From Spirochaetales bacterium (GTDB lineage Bacteria > Spirochaetota > Spirochaetia > DSM-2461), in NCBI GenBank assembly GCA_028533045.1, contig JAQQAP010000008.1, forward strand, positions 248,001-312,000: a stretch of DNA of 64,000 nt, in the 5' to 3' direction. The notes under the pieces are model-generated. The model ran no database searches, was not told the origin of the DNA, and was given only the letters and a program-made list of their open reading frames with translations. This document shows, piece by piece, positions 31,895-41,233 of this stretch. Both the position numbers and the translations under genes were made by a program. Each line of letters opens with the position of its first letter. Positions within the stretch are counted from its first letter, which is position 1.

Positions 31895-32071
31895 TTACCT
31901 GGGAATTTTAACAGTTAAAATACCCTTAGGCAACTTGGAAACAACAGTATAATTATTATTGTCATAAGAAAAACTTACATCTTTAGAATCACCATCGACA
32001 AGATGTCTCTTTTCAGATTCTGTGCCAGATCTAATAATCTCCTTAACAATAGTGGCCACTCTTGCTTCCAT
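31895..32071 (-). CDS. small AT-rich protein of unknown function
   Basis: 58 residues from the ATG at 32071, with AAAGGAG 6 nt upstream. It begins MEARVATIVKEIIRSGTESE and ends in strands (YTVVSKLPKGILTVKIPR). No family is recognised. It probably forms an operon with the membrane protein that follows after 8 nt. Confidence 0.55.
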   Translation of the reverse strand: MEARVATIVKEIIRSGTESEKRHLVDGDSKDVSFSYDNNNYTVVSKLPKGILTVKIPR

Positions 32072-32189
32072 ACAATCTCCTTTACTCACAATATAAACCC
32101 ATCTATTTAAAAATGCTAGTAAAATAGGCCTGTAAAATAACCTTTAATACTTATTATATCGTTGATAACAGAGAAAATCATTATCAATT

Positions 32190-33149
32190 CTATCTGTCGA
32201 CGCTCTTGATTTTCCCCGTAAAGGCCAGGAGCTGCTGATAGGTGGGAAACCCCTCGCTGTCGCCCCTTACAAGGGTGGCCATGGCCCCAACCCCGTTGGC
32301 GAAATCACCCGCTTCCTGTATGGTACAGCCCTTGATGCGGCTGCTCAGGTATCCGGCGGCAAATCCGTCTCCGGCACCCACACTGTCTTCCACCTGTTCC
32401 ACCGTGTACCCCGGGATAAAGTCGGCCTCTTTCCCATGGGAAACCATACAGCCCTTTTTACCAAGCTTAAGGGCAATCTCGCTAATTCCCATGTCATGGA
32501 AAGCCTTAAGGATCTCCTTTACATCGGTGGTACCCAAAAGCAGCTCAGATTCATCAATACCGGGAAAAAGGATGTCCACGTTCCGGCAGATATCCAGGAT
32601 CGTCTCCTTCGCTTCTTCCTCGGACCAGAGCTTCAAGCGAATATTGGGGTCAAAGGAGACCTTAACACCTGCTTCTTTGGCGATTTTAATAGCCTCAAGG
32701 GTCGCCTCTTTGGCACTTTGGCTAATGGCGGGGGTAATTCCCGTTATATGAAGGATTTTCGCGCTCTGAATATACTCACGATCCAGGTCGGCAGGGGAAA
32801 TGTAGCTGGCGGCGGAATTTTGGCGGTAGTAGTAAACGTTAGGGTTTACGTGCTCAAAGAGTTCCTTAAAAAGAAGGCCCGTCTTATGTTCCTCATCCAG
32901 GGTTACCCGGGAAACATCGACCCCTTCTCCGCGAATCATAAACTGCAGGTAGCGACCAAACTCATCGTCTCCCACCTTGGAGAACCACCCCACGCTGTTA
33001 CCCAATCGGCTCATGGCAATAGCCACATTCGACTCGGCGCCGGCAATGGACTTGGTAAAATTGTGAATGTGCCGCAGAGGGCCCTTGTCCCCGGGGCTAA
33101 AGAGAACCATAGATTCTCCAAAAGTGATGACATCCAAATTTTTATCCAT
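32190..33149 (-). CDS. kdgK: 2-keto-3-deoxygluconate kinase (PfkB family)
   Basis: 319 residues. It has the PfkB N-terminal motif KSIAGAESNVAIAMSRLGNS and the C-terminal anion-hole motif VEDSVGAGDGFAAGYLS, with the catalytic Asp in GAGDG. VITFGESMVLFSPG and YYYRQNSAASYISPADLD are typical of KDG kinases, which phosphorylate 2-keto-3-deoxygluconate in sugar-acid catabolism. No KDPG aldolase is adjacent. A good promoter with an upstream inverted repeat precedes it. Confidence 0.8.
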   Translation of the reverse strand: MDKNLDVITFGESMVLFSPGDKGPLRHIHNFTKSIAGAESNVAIAMSRLGNSVGWFSKVGDDEFGRYLQFMIRGEGVDVSRVTLDEEHKTGLLFKELFEHVNPNVYYYRQNSAASYISPADLDREYIQSAKILHITGITPAISQSAKEATLEAIKIAKEAGVKVSFDPNIRLKLWSEEEAKETILDICRNVDILFPGIDESELLLGTTDVKEILKAFHDMGISEIALKLGKKGCMVSHGKEADFIPGYTVEQVEDSVGAGDGFAAGYLSSRIKGCTIQEAGDFANGVGAMATLVRGDSEGFPTYQQLLAFTGKIKSVDR

Positions 33150-33190
33150 ACTGATAATCTCCTTAAGGGGGGAACAGGCCCGCCATGGGC

Positions 33191-33219
33191 ATAATAATCA
33201 TGAAAGCCTTTTATGACAA
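33191..33219 (-). promoter_or_regulatory. kdgK promoter
   Basis: TTGTCA (33219-33214), 17-nt spacer, TATTAT (33196-33191). The predicted leader to the ATG at 33149 is about 35 nt and contains AAGGAG. Confidence 0.75.
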
Positions 33220-33244
33220 GTCCTAATAGCAAATAAATTTATGA

Positions 33245-33259
33245 ATACATTTTATGTAT
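33245..33259. promoter_or_regulatory. inverted repeat upstream of kdgK, possible operator
   Basis: ATACAT-TTT-ATGTAT is a perfect 6+6 inverted repeat, 26 nt upstream of the kdgK -35 box and 85 nt before the divergent aldo/keto reductase gene. The half-site resembles GntR-type operators. Which regulator binds it is unknown. Confidence 0.45.
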
Positions 33260-33343
33260 ACAGAAACCATAATTATCATATTTACATCCTACCTTGATCA
33301 TTCAAAAGGAAGATGGTTTAATTGAGCCGAGAGAGGAAGGGCC

Positions 33344-34495
33344 ATGGAATACCGACGATTTGGAAAGACAGAAAAAGAAGTAAGTGTCATTACCCTGGGA
33401 GGAATGAGATTCACAAAGGGCTGGGAAAAACCCAAAAACGAGATCCCCCGGGAAACCCTGGACAATGCGATATTCTCTCTCAAAAGAGCCCTGGACGGGG
33501 GAATTAACCTTATAGAAACGGCCTATGGCTACATGAAAAGCGAACACGCCATGGGAATGGCCTTCAAAGAACTGGCCGTCCCCCGGGATAATTATTTCCT
33601 TATGACCAAGGGAAATCCAGCCACCGCCGAGGAAGTCCGCCCCCTTATTGAGGAGCAGCTGGAAGTCCTGGGTACGGACCACTTTGACTTCTACGCCTGG
33701 CACGGACTTAACAACCGGGCTTTACTGGACTCTTCCTGCGCCACAGGCGGTGCGGTGGAGGAACTTCTTAAGTTAAAGGAAGAGGGGCTCATCGGTCACG
33801 TGGGATTTAGCAGCCACGGGCGGGTGGAAGTCATTTCCGACGCCATTCGCACGGACCTTTTTGAATTTGTCAATCTTCATTACTACTACTTCTTCCAGCG
33901 AAACCGGGCGGCCATAGACCTGGCGGAATTAAAGGACATGGGAGTCTTTATCATCTCTCCCAACGACAAGGGGGGCCAACTCTACAAGGCCCCTCCCCTG
34001 CTCCGTTCTCTGACAGAACCCTACACCCCCATCCAGTGGAACGCCCGCTTTTGCCTGGGCACACCGGCGGTACATACCCTGAGCTTTGGCATTACCGAAG
34101 AGTCTCACTTTAAGGAGATGGAAGGCCTTTTTCCCCTGAGCCTACCCCTCCCCCGTCTGGATAGGGAGATTCAATGCCGATTGGACCAACGTTACCTGGA
34201 AGATCCCTACAGCTCCTTTGAGGGCTATGGACAACAGGAAGACCCTACGGGCATCAATATTCCCGAATTTCTGCGGCTCCGATCCCTATGGAAATGTTTT
34301 GACATGACCGAATTCGCCCGGTACCGCTATAACGGACACAGCCCCGACGACCATTGGGTTACGGGAAGCCTGGCTTTCCCCGAATTGGTAGAGAAGGTAG
34401 ATGTGTCCCGAGTGCCCGAAGGCGTCGACTTAAAGGCCCTGCTCCACGAGACCCATGAGCATCTTTATGTGCCCAAGGAAGAGAAGAAGGACTGA
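33344..34495 (+). CDS. aldo/keto reductase, ferredoxin-type subfamily without its cysteines
   Basis: 383 residues. The barrel starts RRFGKTEKEVSVITLGGMRF. Catalytic residues are Y63, K89 (LMTKGN) and H120 (FYAWHGLNN). The first tetrad position is E58 (LIETAYGY) where the family normally has aspartate. The long C-terminal extension corresponds to the one that binds 4Fe-4S clusters in this subfamily, but only one cysteine (LRSLWKCFDM) is left, so no cluster is expected. AGGAAGG precedes the ATG. The gene is divergent from kdgK, so the substrate may be a sugar acid or aldehyde. Confidence 0.85.
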   Translation: MEYRRFGKTEKEVSVITLGGMRFTKGWEKPKNEIPRETLDNAIFSLKRALDGGINLIETAYGYMKSEHAMGMAFKELAVPRDNYFLMTKGNPATAEEVRPLIEEQLEVLGTDHFDFYAWHGLNNRALLDSSCATGGAVEELLKLKEEGLIGHVGFSSHGRVEVISDAIRTDLFEFVNLHYYYFFQRNRAAIDLAELKDMGVFIISPNDKGGQLYKAPPLLRSLTEPYTPIQWNARFCLGTPAVHTLSFGITEESHFKEMEGLFPLSLPLPRLDREIQCRLDQRYLEDPYSSFEGYGQQEDPTGINIPEFLRLRSLWKCFDMTEFARYRYNGHSPDDHWVTGSLAFPELVEKVDVSRVPEGVDLKALLHETHEHLYVPKEEKKD

Positions 34496-34506
34496 TTGAG
34501 CTGATT

Positions 34507-34536
34507 TTGGCATTTTGATCCTGTTTGGCTTATAAT
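34507..34536 (+). promoter_or_regulatory. promoter of the chemoreceptor gene
   Basis: TTGGCA (34507-34512), 18-nt spacer, perfect TATAAT (34531-34536). The predicted leader to the ATG at 34570 is about 27 nt. Confidence 0.78.
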
Positions 34537-34569
34537 ATTTATAAGAAAAAAATACAAATGGGGTTCAAA

Positions 34570-36639
34570 ATGAAAGATTTAAAACTGCAGAGAAAACTCT
34601 TTCTCCTGCTCATTCCGGTCAACGTCTTTTTTATTATCACCACATCTCTCGTTGTATCACTCATCGTAAGCAGGGATCAAAAGGCCTCCTACAGGGAAAA
34701 TTCCTACACCCTCTCGGAAACAATGATACAGATCATGGAGAAACAGATACAGGATATAGCCATTGTGGCGGCACTCTCTTCGGAGAACAAGGTAATCCGC
34801 GAGGAATTCCTTTCGAAAGACTTTTCGGAAACGACCCAACTTCTTAAAGGAATATTCGCAGAAACGGGAATTCTCGATGCGGTAGTTGTATTTGACAGGA
34901 AAGCCATGTCCGTGGCCCATACGGTTCCCCAAGGCTTGAACATCAGTGACCAGGGGATGCCCTGGTGGTCCAAGATCCAGGGTTTTCAAGGAAAAGTCTA
35001 CATAGAAAACGAAATCTATCAATCACCGGTCACCGGGCTTCCCGTACTCATGGTTATCTCCCTGGTTCACGACGAAATGGGCGAATTGATAGGGTATCTG
35101 GGATGCCCCATAAACCTCACGTCCATTTCTGATAACTTCATAAAGAACAACCGAGTAGGTAAAACCGGCTATCCCCTCATTATTAACCAGGATAACAAAG
35201 TCGTAGCCCACCAAAAGGAGGAGCTGATTTTTACGGACGCCCCCTTTACTCTTGATCATAACAGAAAACAGGGAGAACTTTCCTATAATCCGGGTGATAG
35301 TGAAAAAACCTTTTACTACAGTAAATTTAATGATTTCGAGTGGTTTTTAGGAGTTAGCTACGAAGCAAGCGAACTCTGGGAAAATACCCGCCGAATTATC
35401 CTGGTTCTTTTCATCGCTCTGGCCATCTGTTTTCTCGTACTCTTTGCCATTCTCTTTATTGTCCTCAGAAAGGTGGTGGTCAAACCCATTAGGGATACGA
35501 CCAATATCCTCCGGTCCATTGCGGAAGATGAGGGCGACCTGACCCAGCGGCTCACGGTAGACAGCAGCGATGAAATAGGCAAAATGTCCCTCCACTTTAA
35601 CCATACGATCCAGAAGATATCCAGTATGGTGGGTGTTATCAAAAAAAATACCAATGTCCTTTCCCATATAGGAAACGACCTGGCCTCCAATATGGAAGAT
35701 ACGGTTACATCGGTGGACGGTATATCCGACAGCCTGAATAGTATTAATGAAGAAATCAATCAGCAAAACAGTACGGTGGATAGAACCAATGAAGCGGTGG
35801 ATACAATTAGGGAAGCGATTTCCCATCTTAACGGACAGATAGAGAATCAGTCCGCCTCGGTGATTGAAGCCTCTGCCTCCATAGAGGAGATGACACGAAA
35901 CCTCCTTTCCATTACCAACGGTCTGGACAAAAATGCCGCCTCCATGTCCCGCCTTCTGGAAGCTTCGGAAAAGGGAAGAACCAATATTGATGAGGTATCT
36001 TCCTTTGTTGCCACCATTGCCCAGGAATCGGAAGGGCTTCTCCAGGCGAGTGACGTGATTACGGAAATTGCCGAACAGACAAATCTCCTCTCCATGAACG
36101 CCTCCATAGAAGCGGCCCATGCGGGGGAAGCGGGACGGGGTTTTGCCGTTGTGGCTACGGAGATTGGAAAACTGGCGGAGAGTTCCGCCCTGGAAGCCAA
36201 ATCCATCTCCGATGTACTGGGAAAACTAAAAAACAGCATAGACCTGGTTTCTACGGCCTCCGACAGCTCCCAGAGTCAGTATGAGAAGATCTACCATCTT
36301 CTGGGCGAAGTGGATAATCAGGAAAGGATGATAAAATCCGCCCTGGACGAGCTGAATACGGGAAATTCCCAGATTCTCCAGGTTGTACAGGAACTGAATA
36401 CTATCACCAGCGAGGTTAAATCGGGTTCCCAGACCATGTATCTGGGAAGTGATCAGGTCATGGCTGATATGGATAAGCTCAGGGAAATCACCTCTAAAAT
36501 CGTGGAGGGAGTTGAGGGAATTGTTTCCAACACGGGCAATATGAGCCGGGCGGTTCTGAACTCCAATAGCATTACTATTCAGAACCGGGACAGCATAGAA
36601 GAACTTAACGGCGAGGTAGATAAGTTTAAGATTGACTAA
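34570..36639 (+). CDS. methyl-accepting chemotaxis protein, dCache type
   Basis: 689 residues from the ATG at 34570; a longer reading from TTG at 34525 would begin inside the promoter. Transmembrane helices lie at about 12-35 and 273-298 of this form. Between them is a dCache-like sensor ([20 protein letters not shown] followed by [20 protein letters not shown]). HAMP follows, then a long coiled coil with the signalling hairpin [21 protein letters not shown]. The receptor should bias flagellar rotation through CheA/CheW, encoded elsewhere. It follows the aldo/keto reductase gene but has its own promoter. Confidence 0.93.
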   Translation: MKDLKLQRKLFLLLIPVNVFFIITTSLVVSLIVSRDQKASYRENSYTLSETMIQIMEKQIQDIAIVAALSSENKVIREEFLSKDFSETTQLLKGIFAETGILDAVVVFDRKAMSVAHTVPQGLNISDQGMPWWSKIQGFQGKVYIENEIYQSPVTGLPVLMVISLVHDEMGELIGYLGCPINLTSISDNFIKNNRVGKTGYPLIINQDNKVVAHQKEELIFTDAPFTLDHNRKQGELSYNPGDSEKTFYYSKFNDFEWFLGVSYEASELWENTRRIILVLFIALAICFLVLFAILFIVLRKVVVKPIRDTTNILRSIAEDEGDLTQRLTVDSSDEIGKMSLHFNHTIQKISSMVGVIKKNTNVLSHIGNDLASNMEDTVTSVDGISDSLNSINEEINQQNSTVDRTNEAVDTIREAISHLNGQIENQSASVIEASASIEEMTRNLLSITNGLDKNAASMSRLLEASEKGRTNIDEVSSFVATIAQESEGLLQASDVITEIAEQTNLLSMNASIEAAHAGEAGRGFAVVATEIGKLAESSALEAKSISDVLGKLKNSIDLVSTASDSSQSQYEKIYHLLGEVDNQERMIKSALDELNTGNSQILQVVQELNTITSEVKSGSQTMYLGSDQVMADMDKLREITSKIVEGVEGIVSNTGNMSRAVLNSNSITIQNRDSIEELNGEVDKFKID

Positions 36640-36773
36640 ACCACCGCATCGACGACTACAGCCCCCTGTCAAACATGGTATCCTTTGCCATTCTCTTTTC
36701 ATATGGCATAAAATACCCGTTCAAAAGGGGGCTTAATTTCTTGAATCGGCAAATTAAAAGTCAAGTTCTATGA

Positions 36774-38867
36774 TTAATTCCAGAACAGTTCAATAACCAC
36801 GGCTCGAGGATCGGTGGTATAAAGCAAAGTGGACTGATCGTTTACGTCGTCATAGCAGAATCCGTAGGCCAAACCGTCAACACTGTACTCATGCCAGAAG
36901 CGGGAGTAGTGATTAGCCGCATTGTCGTCGTAGGGTTCTGGATAATAGGTATCCCTATCGTTCCAGTTGGCCACTTTATACCCCCCGATAGTACCATCAT
37001 ATTCGGTAGCATTATGCCTGTTTAAGGCCGCACAGATCCAAGCCTCGATACAAAGCTCATAGGTATCTCCCGATGCGAGAACACCGGAACCTTCAAAAGC
37101 TTCTTCATTGGTCGGCTGAGCGGTGATTTCGTAAGGACCGCCTTCCCGGTTTTCTTCGGAGAAATCCGTCTCTTCGTCGTCATAGAGATAAAACTCCAAG
37201 GTTTCCGAATCGTCATCAATAATTTCTGAGACAAATCTTCCTAAGGGATGGTCAAGAACCACGTGCTCTCCTCCCAGGAATTCCCAAACCTCATCGACAT
37301 AATCGTCCATATAGTCGCCGTAGGTATCGTCATTGGAGAATCCCCCCTCCGCTTTACAGGGAGCGAGAATCCGGAAGGAATCCTGAACCAGAACCTGGAA
37401 TGATTCGGGAGTTATCGATTTAAAGGCGTCAAAGATATCGTCCCGCCCTTCTTCGATTCCCACCTCTTTCACAAGGTCTAAATCATCATTGTAAAGTGAC
37501 TTGGTATAGGAGAAGCAGTACTGATCCACCTGTGTGGTGTTACCCCAATAGGCATTGTCACCCACGGTAAATTCGAACCATTCAAAGTAGATCTCCTGGT
37601 TTTCATCGCCCGAGTCGGCTAAATTGGGCTGAACGATTCCAATATCATCATTGGCATCGAGAACGGTAGAGAGAATCACAGGTTCCTCATAGGACACATA
37701 ACATCGTCCGGAAGAGATGCTGGAGGGAACCTGAAAACCCTCTATATCACCCAGGCAATAATACCATTCCTCACTGTCGTCCTCTTCCCCGACCACGACC
37801 ATGGTTCCATCGGGCTGGAGATAACACCAGTCGCTGTCCGAGTTGAGTGCCATTATGATAAGATAGATTTCATCATCACTGTACTCATCGGTGCTGTTGC
37901 TAAACTGAAAGGTCATTTCCATGTCGGTGTCAAGATCGATAAGATCCACACTAGTAGAATCATCCTCGCTGTCATCCTCGCTGTCATCGTCGGTGTCATC
38001 GTCGGTGGTGGTATCGCCGGTGTCCTCATCCTCACTGCCGTAAACGACCTCGTCTCCATAGGTGTAGGAGGTCCAGTCATCATCGCCGGAACCGGGATAA
38101 TAAACCTGGCCTGAATCGGATGAATAAGTGTAAAAGCGGGCCTCCAGCAGGTCTCCCTCTTTGTAGTCCGAGTCACGGGTAGACTCGTAAGTGTAAGTTC
38201 CGTCGTCATTGTCCACTTCACCCGTGTCCTGTAGATCAATAACCACATAGTCCTGTACTTCATTACATCGGGCAAAAAGATAAACATGGGTCTTCTGCTC
38301 GCTCAGCCGGATGGAGAAACGGGCGTCATCATCGCCCACCGGCTCTATGTAGACCGTTTCAAGAGAGTAATAGTTCTCATCCGAATCATCATCCGAATCG
38401 ATAGAGTCATCGGTTCCATCGCTAATTTCGGAATAAATGTACCCTTCGGACCAGTCACTTTCATCGGGACCGGGAGAGTAAATCTGCCCCGCCTCACCAT
38501 AGGAGTAAAAACGGAACTCCACCGTATCGTCATCTTCGTAATCATCCCCCGATTCGGTATAGCTGTAAGTGTAGGCATCGTCATCTATACTTTCCCTATC
38601 GCTAATCTCGGGAACCAAGTACTGAACATCCGATCGCTCAACAAAGAGCTGGACGTAACTCTTTGACTCATAATATGTAACGGAAAAAGTTAAATCTCCC
38701 TCATCGTCTTTTACGACCTGAAGGATCTCGCCATCCTCTCCCATCTCAACGGCACGAACCGGATGGTCTGTGCTGCTACTGCTTTCGGCAGTACTGTCCG
38801 TTTCCATGTCCATGGTACAAGCCCAAAAGAACATCATACTAATTAAAAAAAGCATTCCCCTTTTCAT
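36774..38867 (-). CDS. GH64-type beta-1,3-glucanase lipoprotein with two N-terminal repeat modules
   Basis: 697 residues. A lipoprotein signal ends at C17 (FFWACTM). Two homologous beta-rich modules follow (about 45-150 and 165-280), each ending in a Tyr/Asp-rich segment (QIYSPGPDESDWSEGYIYSE; QVYYPGSGDDDWTSYTYGDE); they resemble CBM56-type beta-glucan binding modules. A polyacidic linker (TDDDSEDDSEDDS) comes next. The C-terminal about 390 residues match the GH64/thaumatin-like fold: MTFQFSNSTDEYSDDEIYLI, YWGNTTQVDQYCFSYTKSL, and FDAFKSITPESFQVLVQDSF. GH64 enzymes release laminaripentaose from beta-1,3-glucan. The strong acidity fits saline habitats. Confidence 0.8.
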   Translation of the reverse strand: MKRGMLFLISMMFFWACTMDMETDSTAESSSSTDHPVRAVEMGEDGEILQVVKDDEGDLTFSVTYYESKSYVQLFVERSDVQYLVPEISDRESIDDDAYTYSYTESGDDYEDDDTVEFRFYSYGEAGQIYSPGPDESDWSEGYIYSEISDGTDDSIDSDDDSDENYYSLETVYIEPVGDDDARFSIRLSEQKTHVYLFARCNEVQDYVVIDLQDTGEVDNDDGTYTYESTRDSDYKEGDLLEARFYTYSSDSGQVYYPGSGDDDWTSYTYGDEVVYGSEDEDTGDTTTDDDTDDDSEDDSEDDSTSVDLIDLDTDMEMTFQFSNSTDEYSDDEIYLIIMALNSDSDWCYLQPDGTMVVVGEEDDSEEWYYCLGDIEGFQVPSSISSGRCYVSYEEPVILSTVLDANDDIGIVQPNLADSGDENQEIYFEWFEFTVGDNAYWGNTTQVDQYCFSYTKSLYNDDLDLVKEVGIEEGRDDIFDAFKSITPESFQVLVQDSFRILAPCKAEGGFSNDDTYGDYMDDYVDEVWEFLGGEHVVLDHPLGRFVSEIIDDDSETLEFYLYDDEETDFSEENREGGPYEITAQPTNEEAFEGSGVLASGDTYELCIEAWICAALNRHNATEYDGTIGGYKVANWNDRDTYYPEPYDDNAANHYSRFWHEYSVDGLAYGFCYDDVNDQSTLLYTTDPRAVVIELFWN

Positions 38868-39046
38868 AAATCTCCTCCTGAATTGTTTTTCCCTATTTTT
38901 TCAACCGCCCCTTTAAATGGGTGTTTTTAAAAAAAACCAATTCATTTTATATAATAAGGAGGGAATTGGAATGAAAAGTATATATTAAGTATATATTTTC
39001 TTTTACAAGATTGTGAAGATTCCGTAGAACAAGAAAAGTCCTGCCT

Positions 39047-41125
39047 CTACTTCTCCAAAGCCTCATTTATCAGCAGTTCCTTCAGCTCTTCCGCCGTCTG
39101 GCAGGCCAATATCTTACCGGGCACATCCGGCTTGGAAAGAATGGCGCTGATGGCGGCCAGGTACTGTACATGGGGCCCGGCGGTATCCTTTGAGGATAGA
39201 ACCATAAAGAAAAGCTTGCTCTCCTGTCCGTCGAGGGAGTCAAAATCGATTCCGGACCGATGTATTCCCACCACAGGAACCAGTCGGTCTACCCCGTCCG
39301 ATTTCCCGTGGGGCAGGGCAATACCGTTCTGCATCCCCGTACTCATGGTGGCTTCCCGGTCAAAAACGGCCTTTGTCACAAGCTCCCGGTCCTTTAACTG
39401 GCCCGAAGCGTCGGCCAGACCAATCAGCTCGTTAATAATCGCTTCCTTGTCATTCCCTTCCAGGTCCATCTTTATACAGCTTAAGGGTATATTCTTGAAG
39501 AAGTTATCATCCTGGCGCACGGCGGAATCTTCGGCGGAGCTCAGTTCACGGCCCAGCTGTTCCGGCTTGGCCAGGTCTTTGAGTTTGTTGACCGTTTCCT
39601 GCATCTCCAGAAGTTTTTCGTAGACCAGAGTCTTTAGGAAACGCACGTCCTGAGGATCGGAGACAAAATTCAGCCTGTCCTCATAAACATTCATGGTGAT
39701 GAAAACGTCGTCCTTTCTAATCTGGTAAGCCCAGTGGCCCAGATCCCATTCATGGGCAAAGAAGCCCTGGTCCTTAAACTCGTCCAGGATATTGGCGCAG
39801 GCAAAGTGCTGCAGTTCCTTTGAGGGAAAATCGAATTCCGTCTCTACCCGGTCGTCCCCTTTTTCATCCTTTTTGGTTCCCTTCCTGTTGATCTTAAGGA
39901 GGGCCGTAAGGATGGGGGGAGGTACAACGGTGGTAATGAGGGTCATCATAACAGCCACCCCAAAGAGGTTCTTTGAAAGGATGCCCTGGGCAATACCTAT
40001 ACCGGCGATAATGAGGGCGACTTCCCCTCGGGGGACCATTCCCACTCCGATTCGCAGGGCTCCGGTTTTATTAAAGTTAAGAAAGAGAGCCGGGCCGCCG
40101 CAGCCGATAATCTTGGCCACCACGGCCACGACAGAGTAAACCAGGCCAAAGATGATAACCTGAGGATCGGCAAAGACCTTCACGTCCACCATCATTCCCA
40201 TAACACAGAAGAAGATGGGCACAAAGAAGTCGTGAATCACCTCCAGCTTTTCCTGAATAACAAAACTAATATCTGTACGGGAAAGACTTAAACCGGTAAC
40301 GTAGGCTCCAATAATCAGGGCCAGACCGGCTTCTTCAAAAATTCCGGCCATAAAAAGGGCCAGTCCCAGGGCCATCACCGCAATGGAAGATTCGGCCCTG
40401 AACCACTTAAGGCCCTTACTGATTCGCCGGGCGAAAAAGAGCCCGGCAATGGTAAATCCCAGCCAAACGGCCACGGCTTTAAGGGCGATTATCCCAATGG
40501 CGCCCCAGTTGATATGGCCGCCGCCCCCCTGGCCCATAACACCAATCATACCCAGGACGATGGCGAGCATAATAATCCCCAGCACGTCATCAATAACCGC
40601 AGCGGCCAGGATGGTAACACCCTCGGGGGAACCCATTTTCTTCTGTTCCGATAGGATGCGCGCCGTAATACCCACGCTGGTAGCCACCGAGAGTATCCCC
40701 AGAAAGAGGTTTACCGGGGTAAAGAGGGGGGTGTGGAGCATAAGCGAACCGGTCCACATACCGGTGAGCATGGCGGCAATAATACCGCCGATACCAATAA
40801 TGGCTCCCTTAAGGGAGTAGGCCAGAAAAAGGGACAGGTCCGTTTCAAGACCGGAAAGGAAAAGCAGAATAATAGAGGCCACCGTGGCAAAACCGTAGAG
40901 TTCGGGGGAAACGGAAAATCCCTCGGCCAGGGGAAAAAGCCCGTGGGGGAAACCGGGCAGAGCCAATCCGCCCAGTACGTAGGGACCAATAAGTATCCCA
41001 ATGAGAAGTTCCCCCAATACGGAGGGCATACCCAGTTTTTTAACGATAATACCGCCCAGTTTGGCGGCAAAAAGGATAACTCCAATCTGAAAGACCAGTT
41101 CGGTCATTAACTCGGTAATATTCAC
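39047..41125 (-). CDS. CPA2 cation:proton antiporter fused to a PTS EIIA domain
   Basis: 692 residues. The first about 400 form a Kef/NhaS3-type antiporter with twelve or so helices (GGIIVKKLGMPSVLGELLIG; VIDDVLGIIMLAIVLG, whose Asp pair is the ion-binding site; and VPRGEVALIIAGIGIAQGIL). A linker of about 100 residues follows. The last 150 are a fructose-type EIIA domain with the phospho-histidine H606 in GIALPHGKSD. By family it exchanges Na+ or K+ for H+, and phosphorylation of EIIA may link ion transport to the phosphotransferase system. No other PTS gene is nearby. Confidence 0.9.
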   Translation of the reverse strand: MNITELMTELVFQIGVILFAAKLGGIIVKKLGMPSVLGELLIGILIGPYVLGGLALPGFPHGLFPLAEGFSVSPELYGFATVASIILLFLSGLETDLSLFLAYSLKGAIIGIGGIIAAMLTGMWTGSLMLHTPLFTPVNLFLGILSVATSVGITARILSEQKKMGSPEGVTILAAAVIDDVLGIIMLAIVLGMIGVMGQGGGGHINWGAIGIIALKAVAVWLGFTIAGLFFARRISKGLKWFRAESSIAVMALGLALFMAGIFEEAGLALIIGAYVTGLSLSRTDISFVIQEKLEVIHDFFVPIFFCVMGMMVDVKVFADPQVIIFGLVYSVVAVVAKIIGCGGPALFLNFNKTGALRIGVGMVPRGEVALIIAGIGIAQGILSKNLFGVAVMMTLITTVVPPPILTALLKINRKGTKKDEKGDDRVETEFDFPSKELQHFACANILDEFKDQGFFAHEWDLGHWAYQIRKDDVFITMNVYEDRLNFVSDPQDVRFLKTLVYEKLLEMQETVNKLKDLAKPEQLGRELSSAEDSAVRQDDNFFKNIPLSCIKMDLEGNDKEAIINELIGLADASGQLKDRELVTKAVFDREATMSTGMQNGIALPHGKSDGVDRLVPVVGIHRSGIDFDSLDGQESKLFFMVLSSKDTAGPHVQYLAAISAILSKPDVPGKILACQTAEELKELLINEALEK

Positions 41126-41233
41126 GACGCTTCCCCTACCTTTTAACTAGAAACAAGGACATTAAATCCCATTAGAGGACATCTTGATTCTTATATATAA
41201 AAAAGTCAACCCTTAAGAGACAGGCGAAACGAA

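Noticed and set aside
34525..34569. TTG at 34525 as start of the chemoreceptor
   Set aside because: It overlaps the TATAAT promoter; the ATG at 34570 follows a normal leader.
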